Shown here: one piece after another, positions 36,945-44,707 of the stretch
Layout of the letters: each line of letters opens with the position of its first letter
Numbering within the stretch: the stretch's first letter is position 1
Origin: Methylotenera sp.
Lineage (GTDB): Bacteria; Pseudomonadota; Gammaproteobacteria; Burkholderiales; Methylophilaceae
NCBI GenBank assembly: GCA_028688575.1
Contig: JAQTXW010000009.1
Location: 1-54,536, forward strand
Direction of reading: 5' to 3'
Length of the DNA: 54,536 nt
Made by a program: the position numbers and the translations under genes
The notes under the pieces: generated by a model
What the model was told of the DNA's origin: nothing
The model's input: only the letters and a program-made list of their open reading frames with translations
Databases searched by the model: none

Positions 36945-37066
36945 TCCCTAACTCAGCGTCAATTTTTCTGATTTAAAGTTCAATTAATTTTAGCCTGCTT
37001 TAACCCTGATCATTAAATCAGGTCAGAGTGGGCGTTGGTTTGTTTTTGCTAAGCTAAGGCATGTAG

Positions 37067-37615
37067 CTATTGCCCTTCCAGAACCGCCTTCAAGGCCGTC
37101 ATAGCCGCATCATATAGTTCGTTAATTGCCTTATTTGCCGCTGGGTTATCTGATCCTGGTGGCGCTTCCATGCTGTTTGCTTTATTATAAAAACGTGCAG
37201 TAATGGTAAGTATTGATTCTTGTGGCGTTACACCAGGTTTCACTTGTATCACAGTGCGATAATTGCTGACGGGGATGGTGCTTTCTTTTGACTCCAGCAT
37301 TTTGTAATCCACTTTCATGCTTGCATCATTGACCTCTCGCAGTTTTTCTAAAAAACCGTTTCCGTTTTTCAGTACCACCTCACGATGCAACAATTCCACC
37401 CCTGTTTCTGCATCAGCCCTAGTATCAGTTTTTACGCTCACCACATCAGGATGCCATTTGCCAATAGCACCAAAATCTTTGACTAAGGCCCATACCCTTG
37501 CAGGCTCTGCCTTAATGACAATTTCCTTCACTACTTTTTGCGGACTAGGGCCATGTGCTAGCACACTCATAGGCAATATACAAAGCCCCGTAAACATCAA
37601 TAAAAACTTTTTCAT
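37067..37615 (-). CDS. MxaD-like SRPBCC periplasmic protein (copy 1)
   Basis: A 182-residue protein with a signal peptide (~1-21) and a polyketide-cyclase/START-like SRPBCC fold: VVKEIVIKAEPARVWALVKDFGAIGKWHPDVVSV near the N-terminus and a helical C-terminus (NKAINELYDAAMTALKAVLEGQ). This is the plan of MxaD, a periplasmic methanol-oxidation accessory protein reported to help the dehydrogenase-cytochrome interaction. It is a paralogue of the gene at 37784, with a palindromic repeat inserted between the two. Assignment to MxaD is by fold, length and context. Confidence 0.8.
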   Translation of the reverse strand: MKKFLLMFTGLCILPMSVLAHGPSPQKVVKEIVIKAEPARVWALVKDFGAIGKWHPDVVSVKTDTRADAETGVELLHREVVLKNGNGFLEKLREVNDASMKVDYKMLESKESTIPVSNYRTVIQVKPGVTPQESILTITARFYNKANSMEAPPGSDNPAANKAINELYDAAMTALKAVLEGQ

Positions 37616-37660
37616 TTATCTCTATCCTTAAATTCATTAACAAAGTACAACATTCAGTGA

Positions 37661-37779
37661 TATCCAGGTTTTCCATTAGGTCTTGCCAGTAGCTGATAAT
37701 CAATAAACAATAATCAAACCAACAAATGGCAAGTTGATTTTAAAGTAGATGTGAAAACCTCTATAGAAAATCCAGATTC
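37661..37779. repeat. Palindromic dispersed repeat, copy 3 (shortened)
   Basis: A 119-bp relative of the larger copies. Left end TATCCAGGTTTTCCATTAGG then TCTTGCCAGT, right end (reverse) TGAATCTGGATTTTC then TATAGAGG, with the inner CAAGTTGATTTTAAAGTAGA matching 35629-35647. The central TGTGCAGA arms of copies 1 and 2 are missing. It separates the two SRPBCC paralogues. Confidence 0.65.
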
Positions 37780-37783
37780 AAGA

Positions 37784-38320
37784 CTACTGAGCCTCAATTA
37801 CTTTCTTCAAATTTGGTAAGCCTGCATCGTAAACACCTTCTATTGCTTTAACTGCGGTCGCGTTATCTTCACCCACTGGCGCATCTACTTTGTTGGCTTT
37901 GTTATAAAATCGGCCCGTCCATGTCACCGTAGACTCATCAGCATTAGGTCCTGCCTTGACTTGCATAATTGCGCGGTAGCCACTAACAGGTAGCACGCCC
38001 TCTATAATGCGGTATTCAATTTTCATGCTGCTATCAGTAACACCTATTAACTTTTCGAGCAATGTACCGCCACCATTTAAAGTTAATAAGCGATGCTGCA
38101 CATCTGCACCCGCTTCATCTTTACGTGTTTCCAGCTTGGTTTCTGTAACGGCAGGGTGCCATTGATGAATCGCGCCAAAATCCTTTACCAGATTCCAAAC
38201 TTTTTCTGGACTGGCTTTGATGACTACTTCACGAATTACCTTTTGCTGGCTAGGCGCATTGGCAGCCGTAGCGGTGAATGGGATGGTGCAGATTGCAAAT
38301 AAAACTAATAAATATTTCAT
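37784..38320 (-). CDS. MxaD-like SRPBCC periplasmic protein (copy 2)
   Basis: About 178 residues from the ATG at 38320, which has an AAGGA ribosome binding site and opens a signal peptide (MKYLLVLFAICTIPFTATAA). The longer frame reaching 38416 lacks both. The mature part is SRPBCC: VIREVVIKASPEKVWNLVKDFGAIHQWHPAV ... and it ends VKAIEGVYDAGLPNLKKVIEAQ. It is clearly paralogous to the protein at 37067. The tandem pair suggests specialisation of two MxaD-like proteins for one dehydrogenase system. Confidence 0.82.
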   Translation of the reverse strand: MKYLLVLFAICTIPFTATAANAPSQQKVIREVVIKASPEKVWNLVKDFGAIHQWHPAVTETKLETRKDEAGADVQHRLLTLNGGGTLLEKLIGVTDSSMKIEYRIIEGVLPVSGYRAIMQVKAGPNADESTVTWTGRFYNKANKVDAPVGEDNATAVKAIEGVYDAGLPNLKKVIEAQ

Positions 38321-38334
38321 ATTTTTCCTTTTAA

Positions 38335-38364
38335 AATAAAGCACCCCGCCACAAGTAGCGGGGA
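38335..38364 (-). terminator. Hairpin between cytochrome and SRPBCC genes, attenuator-like
   Basis: On the minus strand CCCCGC and GCGGGG (38344-38363) pair perfectly around an 8-nt loop, followed by TGCTTTATTTT. It lies after the SHP cytochrome gene and just before the SRPBCC ribosome binding site, so it could reduce transcription into that gene. The T-tract is imperfect. Confidence 0.5.
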
Positions 38365-38443
38365 ATTGAACCCGTATAAATGAAATCGTAGTATCAATAG
38401 CAGGTTTTTTTGCCATAGAGTAAACAATATCAGCGCACTATCC

Positions 38444-38920
38444 TTATTTTTTACTCGGTGTTTTTTCAGTTAACAAGTAGGCAATATAATTCGCTTTCTC
38501 TTCTGGTGAGCAGTCACTGCCGACTACTTCATTACAATGTTTTGTAAAGTTTTTCTCTACCTCACGTGTTGATTGAAAACGCTTTTTGTTGACATGTGGC
38601 GATAATGGTTTAATCAATTTACCTGTCACAATGTGCTTGCCAGCATCTGCTGGATTTGCAGTGTGGCAAGATGCACATGCAATGGCTTTTCCTGGTGCGT
38701 GAACATCGCCCTTGAACTGAATCACCTCACGATTGAAAAATACTCTCCCATCTTCGGCAGATGGACCAGCATAGGCAGCATCAGTAGCTTTAGCTGCTGC
38801 TGCGTATTTATCTGCCAGTTTTTGTGCAGTGACTACATCAGCAGATGCACCAACAGAAAATATGGCTAATAGCGTAGCTAGCAAGTAATGGTTTAACTTT
38901 ACAGAACGGTTTAACTTCAT
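38444..38920 (-). CDS. SHP-type (DUF1924) monohaem cytochrome c
   Basis: A 158-residue periplasmic protein with a signal peptide (~1-27) and one CxxCH haem motif (Cys82, Cys85, His86). The C-terminal segment KHCNEVVGSDCSPEEKANYIAYLL closely matches what I remember of Rhodobacter sphaeroides haem protein SHP, where the Asn after the first Cys is the sixth haem ligand (here Asn130) and the two Cys (129, 137) form a disulfide. SHP binds O2 and NO. It usually partners with a dihaem cytochrome and a cytochrome b561, which are absent here. It lies inside the xox cluster, 28 nt downstream of a YVTN gene. Confidence 0.82.
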   Translation of the reverse strand: MKLNRSVKLNHYLLATLLAIFSVGASADVVTAQKLADKYAAAAKATDAAYAGPSAEDGRVFFNREVIQFKGDVHAPGKAIACASCHTANPADAGKHIVTGKLIKPLSPHVNKKRFQSTREVEKNFTKHCNEVVGSDCSPEEKANYIAYLLTEKTPSKK

Positions 38921-38948
38921 AGCGTGCTCCTTGATTTAAAAAATGTGA

Positions 38949-39941
38949 TTAATGCGTAATATTGCCTATAAACTGACCAAAGGCGCGGCTTTGTGAGCCC
39001 GTAGGAATTGAGCCTACTTTTTTATTTGTTTTTGCGTCAATAACAGAAACCGCGTTATCCATCCAGCTTGCAACATATACACGGCTGTGCTTTGCATCAA
39101 ACGCAATCCCTTCAGGAAAACCGTCAACAGGAATGGTTGCGATTACTTTTTTAGACAATGTATCAATGACAGAAACAGTGTCAGCACCAGTATTGGTGAC
39201 ATAAGCTCGGCTACCGTCTGTATTGGTAGTAACGCAATAAGGATGCTCGCCAACGGGGATGGTTGCCATCACAACATCCCTTCTTGTATCAATCATGCTG
39301 ACTGAATTGCTTTCAACATTCACGACATAAAGCGTTTTGCCATCCCCTCCTAATGCAATACCAAATGGATGTTTGCCAACTAAAATTTTGTTCACTAGCT
39401 TTTGGCTGCGGATATCAATGACCCCAACATCGTCACTATCGCGATTTGCTACATATAAGGTTGCCCCTTCACGGCTGACAACCATGCCTGATGGCGCTTT
39501 ACCAATCGCAACTTCAGCGATTTGTGTGAGCGTGGACGTATCAAACTCAAGCACTTGATCATGAAACCAATCTGCAACAAAAAGTTGGCCGCCACTTTTA
39601 CTTAGGGTGATACCAACGGGTGCAATCTTAAGTTTTATATCATTCACGACTAAATTGGTTTTCATGTCAATGACCGAAATTGAGCGACCCTCTACGTTTG
39701 ATACATAAAGCTTTTGATCAATATCATCGATGGCAACACCCACGGGCGCCTTCGCCGTGACTATCGTTGAAATGACCTGATTTGTCGTCAGTGATATCAC
39801 AGATACTGAATTTTCACCCTGATTGGTAATATAAGCGCGAGGCTCAGCCGCTGCCATTTTCATGGTTAATAACAAAAGACCGCCAGTGATAACTGGCAGA
39901 CTTTTAATTAGCACTCGATAAACTGGCATGTATAAAATCAC
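38949..39941 (-). CDS. YVTN-type beta-propeller protein, periplasmic (copy 2)
   Basis: A 330-residue protein with a signal peptide or anchor (~1-32, ending MAAAEP) and seven blades of YVTN sequence (AYITNQGENSVSVISL, LYVSNVEGRSISVIDM, AYVTNTGADTVSVIDT and others). Its probable GTG start at 39941 overlaps the xoxG stop (GTGA), so it is translationally coupled to xoxG; an ATG at 39929 is an alternative. It is paralogous to the YVTN gene at 35878. It belongs to the type associated with PQQ-dependent catabolism, whose biochemical role is unclear. Confidence 0.85.
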   Translation of the reverse strand: MILYMPVYRVLIKSLPVITGGLLLLTMKMAAAEPRAYITNQGENSVSVISLTTNQVISTIVTAKAPVGVAIDDIDQKLYVSNVEGRSISVIDMKTNLVVNDIKLKIAPVGITLSKSGGQLFVADWFHDQVLEFDTSTLTQIAEVAIGKAPSGMVVSREGATLYVANRDSDDVGVIDIRSQKLVNKILVGKHPFGIALGGDGKTLYVVNVESNSVSMIDTRRDVVMATIPVGEHPYCVTTNTDGSRAYVTNTGADTVSVIDTLSKKVIATIPVDGFPEGIAFDAKHSRVYVASWMDNAVSVIDAKTNKKVGSIPTGSQSRAFGQFIGNITH

Positions 39942-40504
39942 CAGTCAGCTCTTGATGGGTCACCACGGTAAACAGTACGCAGGAATGTGATGATGCGCCA
40001 GATCTCATCATCTGTTTTGACAATTTCACCAAACGCAGGCATTGGGCCCACAACATTTTCACGGCCTTTACGTGTTTTTCCTGTTTGCTTCATGTATTCA
40101 TCGCTGCCTAATGCAATGAGACGGAACAAAGTATCATCATCACTGCCATACACCCAGGTTTCGTTTGAGATTGGTGGGCACATACCGCCGCCACCTGTAC
40201 CTCCATGACAACCATTACAGCTATTGCCCATGTAACGCTTTTGACCCCATTTCACCATTTCAGGATTATTTTTGTAGGGATTTTTCAACTCACCAACTGG
40301 TGTGATTTTCACGCGCTCTAGCGGAGGCATCGCATCTGCTGGCGGAGGTGGAGCATCACCTAGTTTTTTCTTCTGTTGAGGAATCGCAAAGCCATCAGCC
40401 CCAACTGCGGGCGCGGGCGCTACAGGCTCATCTACTGCCTTGGCAGTGACTGATAACAGACTAAAACTAAGAGATAAAATTATAAAAAAATGACGCAACT
40501 TCAT
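39938..40504 (-). CDS. xoxG: XoxG-like cytochrome cL, electron acceptor of XoxF
   Basis: About 188 residues from the ATG at 40504, preceded by AGAAAGG at suitable spacing. A TTG at 40510 is in frame but too close to that site. It has a signal peptide (~1-22), a Pro-rich N-terminal stretch and one haem motif CNGCH (Cys96, Cys99, His100) followed by GGTGGGGMCPP. A likely Met ligand lies in VVGPMPAFGE. This fits cytochrome cL/XoxG, which accepts electrons from PQQ in the methanol dehydrogenase. It sits downstream of the xoxJ-type gene and is preceded by dyad B. Confidence 0.85.
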   Translation of the reverse strand: MKLRHFFIILSLSFSLLSVTAKAVDEPVAPAPAVGADGFAIPQQKKKLGDAPPPPADAMPPLERVKITPVGELKNPYKNNPEMVKWGQKRYMGNSCNGCHGGTGGGGMCPPISNETWVYGSDDDTLFRLIALGSDEYMKQTGKTRKGRENVVGPMPAFGEIVKTDDEIWRIITFLRTVYRGDPSRADW

Positions 40505-40585
40505 ATACAACCTTTCTAAAAAACTATTTCAGATAATTTTGTGATTAACACGCTATTTAACGATGAATATTTAGTTTTCACTGAC

Positions 40586-40619
40586 GGACTAAATCCTATA
40601 AACCACTGGGATTTAGTCC
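40586..40619. promoter_or_regulatory. Dyad B: candidate operator upstream of xoxG
   Basis: Perfect 11-bp arms GGACTAAATCC (40586-40596) and GGATTTAGTCC (40609-40619) with a 12-nt spacer. On the minus strand a TTATCT -10 candidate lies at 40531-40536, putting the dyad centre ~78 nt upstream of a predicted start point, an activator-like position. It could also end xoxJ transcription, but no T-run follows the stem. Confidence 0.6.
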
Positions 40620-40640
40620 TCGTAGTCAGTCACTGTGTCA

Positions 40641-42266
40641 CTAGATTGATTTTTCCAGCTGCGCAATGGCTTTATCTGCATCGCTTTCTTTGGCCATCAT
40701 GAGTGCTGTTTTACCATGCTCATCTTTAAGATCAGGATTAGCGCCCGCTTTTAAGAGTAATGACACGATCATGTCATGGTTGGAGAATGCCGCAATCATC
40801 AGTGGCGTTAATCCACCTGTATTCTTAGAATTTGGGTTAGCTTTATATTGCAACAATGTTTGCGCCATTTGCTGATTGCCTTTTTTCACCGCGAGCATCA
40901 GTGCATTGTATTTTGCAGCACCCATTGCAAAATCAGGTTTTGCGCCATTGTCTAGCATGGCTACTGCCGCATTGGCTTTGTTGTTCATCACAGCTATGGC
41001 TAATGCTGTCATGCCATCACTGTTCACCAAGTTGTAATCGGCCTTATATTGACCCATCAAGCGAAATATTTTTGGTTCGTTGGAACGCACTGCGTGCATG
41101 CCTGCTGTCCAGCCATCATGATCCTGCGCGTTTGGATCTGCGCCATAGGCAAGTAAGCCATTAATTAAGCTGATATCGCCGCTTGTCACCGCCTCGATTA
41201 AAGGCGTCTTGCCTTCATTATCTTTTGCATTGATATTTGCGCCGCGCTTTAATAAGTATTCAACTCTGGTTGCATCGCGTGCAATCGTTGCGTTATGAAG
41301 TTCTTGGTCTAAGGTAGAGCCTTGCTTTAAAGCCCCATCGACCAATGAGGGTAAAATTGCAACATCCGAGCTTTTAGGCACATAGGCCTTTCTCGCCAAT
41401 GCCTGATATGGACCATGTGATGGAATTTCACCCGAAATCACACATTCATTACACTCAACTAGAGGAACGCCATAATCATCAAATATCTGTTTTATTTTGT
41501 CTTTTTCTTTTAACATCACTGCTTCAATTTGCGCTTTTAACGCTTGAGCGTTTTTACGCATGCCTATCGCGAGCGGAAACTCCATAGGCGTTCTATCTTC
41601 CAACCGATTAAGCGGTAAAATTGTAATCGGCTCCTTTTTAATCGTGCTATACCAACCCGCCATTGGCCCCCATATTGCAGCAATATCAAACTCCCCATCC
41701 AGCATCAACTGCACATCCATGTGCGGCTGCCTTTCTGGTCTCAAATCCGCATCATGCGCAATGGTGCGCACAATGGTATTTGCACGATTAATACCATGCT
41801 CTTGCAACACAGTACGAATTGCTGAGTGTTGGAACACTCCCACTTTGTAATCATTTAACAACTTAGCGTCTGACAGGCTTTTAATATCGATTCCTTTGTC
41901 GCTCCTATAGGCCAGTACAAAGGTGCTTTTATAGAGTGGTTTTGTCGTTAACATGCGCCCGTCATCTGGTGTCATGTCCATCAAAATGTCACACTCATTA
42001 TTATCAAAAGTTTGGCGGGTTAAACCTCTATTCAAATACGGACGATAAAAGTAAGTGACACTTTTACCCATACCTTCTGCAATCACTTTTGCTATTTTGT
42101 TAGAAAACCCCTCCCCCTTATCGTTCGACATGGGCATGTTACCTGGATCTGCACATACCCTTAATATAGTATCGTTGTTAGCGAACACTGTAGAACTTGA
42201 GGCCATTCCAAGTATTAACAAAGTAATGATTTGAACGGATTTTTTAGGCGCGAAATGCTTTAACAT
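40641..42266 (-). CDS. xoxJ: XoxJ-like periplasmic binding protein with C-terminal ankyrin repeats
   Basis: A 541-residue protein. Signal peptide ~1-29. Residues ~33-285 form a solute-binding-protein fold of the MxaJ/XoxJ type (LRVCADPGNMPMSNDKGEGFSNKIAKVIA at the start). A short Cys-containing linker (PLVECNECVISGE, ~275) is followed by about six ankyrin repeats (~320-535: NINAKDNEGKTPLIEAV, DPNAQDHDGWTAGMHAV, NPDLKDEHGKTALMMAK). XoxJ proteins usually have no ankyrin part. XoxJ interacts with the dehydrogenase and may activate it; the repeats suggest an added protein-binding role. It lies between xoxF and xoxG on the same strand. Confidence 0.85.
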   Translation of the reverse strand: MLKHFAPKKSVQIITLLILGMASSSTVFANNDTILRVCADPGNMPMSNDKGEGFSNKIAKVIAEGMGKSVTYFYRPYLNRGLTRQTFDNNECDILMDMTPDDGRMLTTKPLYKSTFVLAYRSDKGIDIKSLSDAKLLNDYKVGVFQHSAIRTVLQEHGINRANTIVRTIAHDADLRPERQPHMDVQLMLDGEFDIAAIWGPMAGWYSTIKKEPITILPLNRLEDRTPMEFPLAIGMRKNAQALKAQIEAVMLKEKDKIKQIFDDYGVPLVECNECVISGEIPSHGPYQALARKAYVPKSSDVAILPSLVDGALKQGSTLDQELHNATIARDATRVEYLLKRGANINAKDNEGKTPLIEAVTSGDISLINGLLAYGADPNAQDHDGWTAGMHAVRSNEPKIFRLMGQYKADYNLVNSDGMTALAIAVMNNKANAAVAMLDNGAKPDFAMGAAKYNALMLAVKKGNQQMAQTLLQYKANPNSKNTGGLTPLMIAAFSNHDMIVSLLLKAGANPDLKDEHGKTALMMAKESDADKAIAQLEKSI

Positions 42267-42359
42267 TGCTTTATAACCTCTAAATAAAATTGTGTGGGAA
42301 GATGTCTCTAAAATTTGATGATGATATTGGGTGATAAAAACAGCTGTGTGCGCAAGCTG

Positions 42360-42421
42360 GTTTGTAATGAATTTAACGTTTACGCATTACAAACAAACCT
42401 ATGATTACAAACAAATCCATG
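42360..42421. promoter_or_regulatory. Dyad and direct repeats upstream of xoxJ
   Basis: GTTTGTAATG (42360-42369) and CATTACAAAC (42385-42394) are perfect 10-bp inverted arms with a 15-nt spacer. The right arm starts an 18-bp direct repeat, 42386-42403 and 42404-42421 (16 of 18 identical, ATTACAAACAAA core). It lies 95-155 nt upstream of xoxJ and just past the xoxF terminator. A regulator binding site is the most likely reading. Confidence 0.4.
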
Positions 42422-42432
42422 AAGCCTGATAA

Positions 42433-42474
42433 AAGCAAAAGTCAGTAGGTAACGCATGAGCATCACCTACTGAC
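42433..42474 (-). terminator. Rho-independent terminator of xoxF
   Basis: On the minus strand GTCAGTAGGT and ACCTACTGAC (42441-42450, 42465-42474) form a perfect 10-bp stem with a 14-nt loop, followed by TTTTGCTTTT. It lies 32 nt after the xoxF stop codon and separates xoxF from the xoxJ-xoxG unit, so these are probably distinct transcripts. Confidence 0.75.
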
Positions 42475-42505
42475 TGATTTCAATCAACTTCCGGTTAACA
42501 ACACA

Positions 42506-44410
42506 TTAATCAATACGGAAAGTGAACAATGTGCCGCCTTGAGGAATCTTATCGAGCCCTGTTGCTTTAGCCATGGCTGTCGCACCAATCGCACCATATT
42601 TGTCATCCATGTCCAGACCTGCTGTTACAGGCAAACCAATCCAGCCACCGATACCTGTCCATACAGACACGTATTGTTTGCCTTTGATTTTATAAGTGAT
42701 TGGGTTACCAATGATGCCTGAAGCTAATTTACGGCTCCACACCACTTTGCCAGATTTACGATCAACTGCACGGAAATCACCACCTAATGAACCGTAGAAC
42801 GCTAAGCCGCCATCTGTCACTAACACACCGCTCCAGTTTGGATATGGATCTGACACTTCCCAGATGGTTTTACCAGTCACTACGTCGAATTTTTTCAACT
42901 TACCAGTCACACCTGGTTTTTCAGGGTACATATACACGTTAGCAAATACATAAACGGTACCTTGTTGTGTATGTGTACGTTCTTGTGGCTCATCTTCCAT
43001 ACACCAGTTATTCGTTGGCACATAGAACAAGTTTGGCTCTTTCGGATCTACAGCCGCTGGTTGCTGATCTTTACCACCCATTGCAGATGGACAAGCCTGA
43101 GTGTTTACATCACGGTCAAATGGTGAGTGCTCTTTCACTTTTACAGGACGACCAGTTTTCAAGTCAACCTTTTCAGCCCAGTTTACAGTCACAAATTTGT
43201 TAGCACGTAACAAAGTACCATCTTTACGATCTAACACATAAGCAAAACCGTTACGATCAAAGTTCACAAGCGCATCGTATGATTTACCGTCAACTTTTAA
43301 GTTATCAACCAAAATGTTTTCGTTCACACCATCATAATCCCACTGGTCAAATGGTGTTTTTTGGTATGCCCAAACCATTTCGCCCGTGTCGATTTTACGC
43401 GCCATAATAGTCATAGACCACTTGTTATCGTATTTACCAACATTAGTTTTTGGATCAACCGTGTTACATTTTTCGTGCGTTAAGTTTGCACCTGTTTCAC
43501 CACAACGGTAAGCGGGTGACCAGTGACCTGGGTTACCTGTACCTGCGTACATAATGCGTAATTTAGGGTCATAAGTGAACCATGCCCAAGGTGCGCCGCC
43601 GCCAATTTTCCACTCATCGCCTGGATAAGTTAAACCCGTGTTTTGGCCATATAGACCATAATGTGGATTTGCTTTATTGGTTTCTGGTGTTAAGCATAGG
43701 TCTTTATCTGAACCTGTACTATGACATTTCCAAACCTCTTTACCCGTTTTTAAGTCATAGGCTACAGTACGGCCACGTGCGGCAAATTCGTCACCACCAA
43801 AACCAGCAACCACTAAACCTTCAGCCACCATTGCAGGGCCAGAATGTGTTTCGCCTTTTTCTGGGTAAGCATGTTTAGTTACCCAAACTTCTTTACCTGT
43901 TGTCGCATCAAGCGCAATAAGAAAGCCATCTAAAGTATGGAAAACAACCTTACCGTCTGCATAGTTCAAACCGCGGTTAATGGTATCGCAACAGGCACGT
44001 GGCACTGCTGATTCATCGCGGTCTGTTTTTTTGGTGTAGTTCCAGATTTGTTTAGGATGATCAGGATCAGATAAATCAAGCGCCTGAACGATGTTAGGCC
44101 AACCAGACACCATATACATCATAGGTTTTCCATTGTGTTCAACCACGACAGGTTGACCTTCATGACCACGCAAAGTACCTGAAGACTGTGACCAGATCAT
44201 TTGTAATTTTTTAACATTGCCTGTGTTAATGTCTTTCAATTGGCTATGACGGTGCATTGCCAGGTTTTGGCCAGGTGCCGCCCACATATTATGATCTTTA
44301 CTGCGTTTAATAATTTCTTCATTCGCAGACGCCTGACTTACCATACCCATAAGTGCCAAAGCACCTAGAGCCAGCAAACCTGAGCGTAATGTAAAGTTTG
44401 GTTGTTTCAT
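42506..44410 (-). CDS. xoxF: Lanthanide-dependent methanol dehydrogenase XoxF
   Basis: About 634 residues from the ATG at 44410, preceded by GGGGGA; the frame extends 13 codons further without such a signal. A PQQ-dependent eight-bladed quinoprotein of the periplasm oxidising methanol to formaldehyde or formate. Signal peptide ~1-29 (ending QASA). The vicinal disulfide that sits over PQQ is RACCDT (Cys140-Cys141). The lanthanide signature is present: FDQWDYDGVNE, with Asp358 catalytic and Asp360 the extra lanthanide ligand that MxaF lacks (Ala there). Other ligands are likely Glu208 (GGDEFAARG) and the Asn in GTGNPGHW. Family placement is probably XoxF4, from the organism type. It has its own promoter and terminator. 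Confidence 0.95.
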   Translation of the reverse strand: MKQPNFTLRSGLLALGALALMGMVSQASANEEIIKRSKDHNMWAAPGQNLAMHRHSQLKDINTGNVKKLQMIWSQSSGTLRGHEGQPVVVEHNGKPMMYMVSGWPNIVQALDLSDPDHPKQIWNYTKKTDRDESAVPRACCDTINRGLNYADGKVVFHTLDGFLIALDATTGKEVWVTKHAYPEKGETHSGPAMVAEGLVVAGFGGDEFAARGRTVAYDLKTGKEVWKCHSTGSDKDLCLTPETNKANPHYGLYGQNTGLTYPGDEWKIGGGAPWAWFTYDPKLRIMYAGTGNPGHWSPAYRCGETGANLTHEKCNTVDPKTNVGKYDNKWSMTIMARKIDTGEMVWAYQKTPFDQWDYDGVNENILVDNLKVDGKSYDALVNFDRNGFAYVLDRKDGTLLRANKFVTVNWAEKVDLKTGRPVKVKEHSPFDRDVNTQACPSAMGGKDQQPAAVDPKEPNLFYVPTNNWCMEDEPQERTHTQQGTVYVFANVYMYPEKPGVTGKLKKFDVVTGKTIWEVSDPYPNWSGVLVTDGGLAFYGSLGGDFRAVDRKSGKVVWSRKLASGIIGNPITYKIKGKQYVSVWTGIGGWIGLPVTAGLDMDDKYGAIGATAMAKATGLDKIPQGGTLFTFRID

Positions 44411-44492
44411 ACATCCCCCATTCATTCGGTTATTGAGAACTAACTGCATACCCAGCGTGTGTTACAAATTGTTACGCCGTTTACGTACTAGC

Positions 44493-44498
44493 ACTATA
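44493..44498 (-). promoter_or_regulatory. Candidate -10 box of xoxF
   Basis: TATAGT on the minus strand with no good -35 at 17 nt upstream (TGTGAT). The predicted start near 44486 gives a ~75-nt leader to the ATG at 44410. The absence of a -35 and the presence of dyad C 76 nt upstream of the start fit an activator-dependent promoter. Confidence 0.4.
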
Positions 44499-44548
44499 GG
44501 TGCTGAAGCACAGCATCACATGAGAAGAGTTCCTTTGTATGGCTGGGA

Positions 44549-44575
44549 TAAAATCCTGAAAATATCAGGATTTTA
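44549..44575. promoter_or_regulatory. Dyad C: candidate operator upstream of xoxF
   Basis: Perfect 11-bp inverted arms TAAAATCCTGA (44549-44559) and TCAGGATTTTA (44565-44575) around AAATA. Outside the arms lies GG/GTG. It is 139-165 nt upstream of the xoxF ATG. It shares the AAATCC/GGATTT half-sites with dyads A and B (spacing 11 here, 12 there). No T-tract follows on either strand. Confidence 0.65.
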
Positions 44576-44666
44576 GTGACGACAGGAGTGCAGGTCAGAT
44601 GACCTAAAACTGACAGATAACTGCATACATTGTGCTGGCACAATATTGAACTTAGTGAGATTTTGC

Positions 44667-44698
44667 CAGATTGCCATGTAACAGCTCATGACAATCTG
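44667..44698 (-). terminator. Hairpin after the Sel1 gene
   Basis: CAGATTGTCATG and CATGGCAATCTG on the minus strand pair at 11 of 12 positions with an 8-nt loop, starting 10 nt after the Sel1 stop. No clean T-run follows (GGCAAAATC), so termination efficiency is doubtful. Confidence 0.4.
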
Positions 44699-44707
44699 AC
44701 CGTAAAA

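Noticed and set aside
38321..38416. Extension of the second SRPBCC protein to an upstream ATG
   Set aside because: The internal ATG at 38320 has AAGGA upstream and starts a classical signal peptide; the extension would bury it and spans a terminator-like hairpin.
44411..44449. Extension of XoxF by 13 codons
   Set aside because: The ATG at 44410 has GGGGGA upstream and opens the signal peptide; the extension has no ribosome binding site.
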